Positions 62,218 through 64,000 of a stretch of DNA of 64,000 nt are shown piece by piece; within the stretch, counting starts at the first letter, position 1; the number at the start of each line of letters is the position of its first letter. The notes beneath the pieces were generated by a model, which worked only from the letters and a program-made list of their open reading frames with translations, was not told the origin of the DNA and did not search any database. The translations under genes were made by a program, and so were the position numbers. The stretch is from Roseobacter litoralis Och 149 (GTDB lineage: Bacteria; Pseudomonadota; Alphaproteobacteria; Rhodobacterales; Rhodobacteraceae), in NCBI RefSeq assembly GCF_000154785.2, contig NC_015730.1:2914001-2978000 (forward strand). The letters are read 5' to 3'.

Positions 62218-62681
62218 TCGTCGCCGGGAACGTCCGGGCGCAATTCGCTGACAAATTTGTCAAAATCATCTGCCGCCTGAAAGTTCTTGTACACACTGGC
62301 AAAGCGCACATAGGCAACGGTATCGATCCGCGCGAGCGCTTCCATCACGATCTCACCGATTTGTTTTGAGCCGATGTCGGTCTCGCCCATGCTTTCCAAC
62401 CGGCGCACAATACCCGAGATCATCTGGTCGATACGCTCAGGATCAATGGGCCGTTTCTGCATCGAAATCCGGATGGACCGCTCAAGTTTATCACGGTCAA
62501 AATCTTCGCGTTTGCCGGTAGATTTGATTACCACCAGATCGCGCAGTTGCACGCGTTCATAGGTGGTAAACCGCCCGCCACAGGCCGGGCAAAACCGGCG
62601 TCGCCTTATGGAGACATGGTCCTCCGCAGGACGGCTGTCTTTTACCTGAGTATCAATATTTCCGCAAAACGGGCAGCGCAT
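62214..62681 (-). CDS. nrdR: Transcriptional repressor NrdR
   Basis: A 155-residue repressor of ribonucleotide reductase genes. The zinc ribbon is [15 protein letters not shown] and [12 protein letters not shown] (residues 3-46), and the ATP-cone follows ([20 protein letters not shown]). Full length. It is the first gene of the minus-strand run leading to ribD, a common arrangement in bacteria. Confidence 0.96.
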   Translation of the reverse strand: MRCPFCGNIDTQVKDSRPAEDHVSIRRRRFCPACGGRFTTYERVQLRDLVVIKSTGKREDFDRDKLERSIRISMQKRPIDPERIDQMISGIVRRLESMGETDIGSKQIGEIVMEALARIDTVAYVRFASVYKNFQAADDFDKFVSELRPDVPGDE

Positions 62682-62735
62682 CGGCCGTCCCCCTTATTCC
62701 AGTCTCTGCCTCTTGTTGTGGGATCACCGCCCCAC

Positions 62736-62744
62736 TTATCCACA
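62736..62744 (+). promoter_or_regulatory. Perfect DnaA-box sequence upstream of nrdR
   Basis: TTATCCACA, the consensus DnaA box, lies 55 bp upstream of the nrdR start. DnaA is known to control nrdAB in E. coli, so a role here is conceivable. A single nine-base match can occur by chance, and the same bases are near a possible nrdR promoter. Confidence 0.3.
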
Positions 62745-62815
62745 AGTATAGGCGAACGCCTAAGTTTTGGGTAGAGGCGAATTATCATCCCACATGTTGT
62801 GGCAAAAACCGTGTC

Positions 62816-63235
62816 TTATCGGTCAGCATTAAAGTGCACGACCACCCGTCTGCGATGCGGGCGGCAGCGGTGTTCCACCAGATAAATCCCCTGCCAAGTG
62901 CCAAGTTGAAGCTGCCCCGCCGCGACCGGAATGGACAGGCTCACCGGCATGATCGCAGCCTTGATGTGGGCAGGCATATCATCCGGGCCCTCGACCGTAT
63001 GGATCAGGTAGGACATCTTTGCGTCATCCGCAGGTGGCACCAATCGGTTGAAAAAGGCCTGCAAATCAGTTTGCACGTCCGGATCTGCGTTCTCCTGTAT
63101 CAACAGCGAGGCCGATGTGTGCTGCACGAGCAACGTTAACAGACCGTCGCCTCGGGGCCGGAGCCATGCAGCGACCTGATCGGTAAATTCGTAAAGCCCG
63201 GGCCCGTCTGTTTGAAATTCAAACTGTGTTTTCAT
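62816..63235 (-). CDS. YjbQ family protein (UPF0047)
   Basis: A 139-residue protein from the ATG at 63235 (ATG 63247 possible). It shows the family pattern: GLLTLLVQHTSASLLIQENA (His and Thr of the active pocket), PDVQTDLQAFFNRLVP, GPDDMPAHIKAAIM and GTWQGIYLVEHR. Relatives have weak thiamine-phosphate synthase activity; the true role is uncertain. Confidence 0.92.
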   Translation of the reverse strand: MKTQFEFQTDGPGLYEFTDQVAAWLRPRGDGLLTLLVQHTSASLLIQENADPDVQTDLQAFFNRLVPPADDAKMSYLIHTVEGPDDMPAHIKAAIMPVSLSIPVAAGQLQLGTWQGIYLVEHRCRPHRRRVVVHFNADR

Positions 63236-63276
63236 CGCGCTTTTCATGTCCTGTTCGGTTGGAAAGAATAGGTTTC

Positions 63277-63693
63277 TCAGAAGCGACCGAAGACACCGTC
63301 CAACAAAGTGTCGCAGAAGTTATACGCATGGCTGATCGCAAGGTTTTCGTTGCGGCGTTTTACGGAAACGGAATAGGAGGATGGCGTGTTCTTCATCGCG
63401 TCATCCGGGCTGACCGTAAACACCACGCCCTTGGCACCGGCCGTTGTTTTAGAATCTCCAAGGGGATCAAGGATATAAAGCCGCTTGCGCACGCCATCCA
63501 AGCCAAACGCGCGGGCATAATCCGAACCCGCGCACCAAAAGTCCTTGGCGCTTGACCTGCCGTCATCGATGACCTCAAAGCTGTTCTGGCTCACCGGGAC
63601 GACATACAGCCAGTTTATCGCACGGTAGGGCTGTGCCCCAGCGGGCACGGAAAAACATACACAGCATAGCCCTGTCAGAATAGCGCGAAGCAT
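63277..63693 (-). CDS. Small secreted protein of unknown function
   Basis: A 138-residue protein from the ATG at 63693. It has a signal peptide (MLRAILTGLCCVCFSVPAGA) and then AINWLYVVPVSQNSFEVIDD, with two mature cysteines (DFWCAG, NFCDTL). Family not recognised. Single gene; likely periplasmic. Confidence 0.7.
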   Translation of the reverse strand: MLRAILTGLCCVCFSVPAGAQPYRAINWLYVVPVSQNSFEVIDDGRSSAKDFWCAGSDYARAFGLDGVRKRLYILDPLGDSKTTAGAKGVVFTVSPDDAMKNTPSSYSVSVKRRNENLAISHAYNFCDTLLDGVFGRF

Positions 63694-63767
63694 CAAGATT
63701 TAACCCATTCCAATTTCTGTGCTGACGCTACACATCTGTCACAGAAAGGCCAATCGTCAGAGCGTTT

Positions 63768-64000
63768 CTAAGACCTAAAAATTCGCTCGCCCTGCTCGTC
63801 GATGACTTGTTTCGCTTTGCGAAAACTGGCCGCCTGTGCGTCTTCCAGCCCCTGAATCATATCTGAACGGATCAGCTTGTGGCTGCACGTTTCACCGTCG
63901 ATTTCTTTTTCTATGGTTGCGCAGACGCGATAGGACGGACCTTCGGCCATTGGTGTGGCCGTGATCAGAAAGCCCTCATGGGTTTCAGTCGGGGCTTTGG
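63768..64000 (-). CDS. HlyU family protein, 5' end outside window
   Basis: The frame is open to the window edge; about 77 C-terminal residues are visible (THEGFLITATPMAEGPSYRV, EKEIDGETCSHKLIRSD and FRKAKQVIDEQGERIF). This is the C-terminal half of the HlyU transcriptional-activator family. An internal ATG at 63950 could be mistaken for its start. The N-terminus is missing here. Confidence 0.75.
   Translation of the reverse strand, partial: KAPTETHEGFLITATPMAEGPSYRVCATIEKEIDGETCSHKLIRSDMIQGLEDAQAASFRKAKQVIDEQGERIFRS

Noticed and set aside
1..64000. CRISPR arrays, rRNA genes and a replication origin
   Set aside because: No regularly spaced repeats, no rRNA sequence and no clustered DnaA boxes were seen in the window.

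Overview
The window reads as a chromosomal segment of a Roseobacter-group alphaproteobacterium (Rhodobacterales). The basis is the core gene neighbourhood from about 28.3 kb onward: cobT/cobS for B12 lower-ligand assembly, a CarD regulator, a seven-iron ferredoxin, a Suv3-like helicase, an RpoH-type sigma factor beside an RluD-type pseudouridine synthase, an MmcB-type protein, a riboflavin operon ending in nusB, and NrdR. Codon use is GC-rich there. All family names come from reading the translations; no database search was possible.

Left third (1 to about 28 kb) is an accessory region full of broken mobile DNA. It opens with a large serine recombinase followed by a ParB/RepB-like gene and a divergent small DNA-binding gene. 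Two near-identical IS110/IS1111-type insertion sequences (4143-5484 and 18349-19690) lie in opposite orientation around 12.9 kb of poorly known genes: a 733-residue membrane protein divergent from a cysteine-rich periplasmic binding-like protein, a DUF4139 protein, a truncated metallo-beta-lactamase joined to an IS256 remnant, a VPLPA-CTERM-like surface protein, a membrane pentapeptide-repeat protein and a heparin-lyase-like secreted protein. Further right come fragments of yaeQ and nadE fused back to back, a LysR/permease divergent pair, an EamA exporter coupled to a VOC protein, a truncated relaxase joined to the tail of another serine recombinase, and a tyrosine integrase beside tRNA-Phe. 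The integrase gene is bracketed by 75-bp inverted repeats that carry the last seven bases of that tRNA. This part looks like a tRNA-Phe integration hot spot with repeated insertion and deletion.

Middle (28.3-49 kb) is ordinary chromosome: tRNA-Cys, an aminotransferase, metY, a SIMPL protein, a PilM/PilP-like protein, hpd with a divergent Lrp regulator, a KefB-like antiporter, cobT and cobS, carD, fdxA, an S4 RNA-binding protein with the Suv3-like helicase, a TPR protein, an SCP2 protein overlapping a lysophospholipase, and a ligase-associated exonuclease overlapping an ATP-dependent DNA ligase. Two copies of a 104-105-bp palindromic repeat sit at 28735 and 49253, and each edge of the repeat supplies a stop codon to the gene next to it.

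Right part (49-64 kb) carries a secreted duplicated-domain protein, oligoendopeptidase F, rpoH, rluD, an AraC regulator, tRNA-His, a GNAT enzyme, DUF6324, mmcB, a likely 6S RNA, a 37-residue small protein, and the minus-strand run nrdR-ribD-ribE-ribB-ribH-nusB, then YjbQ, a small secreted protein and a partial HlyU-like gene at the window edge. The items most worth following up are the inverted-repeat-bracketed integrase, the 733-residue membrane protein with its divergent binding protein, the stop-codon-supplying repeat, and the small genes that standard calling would miss.
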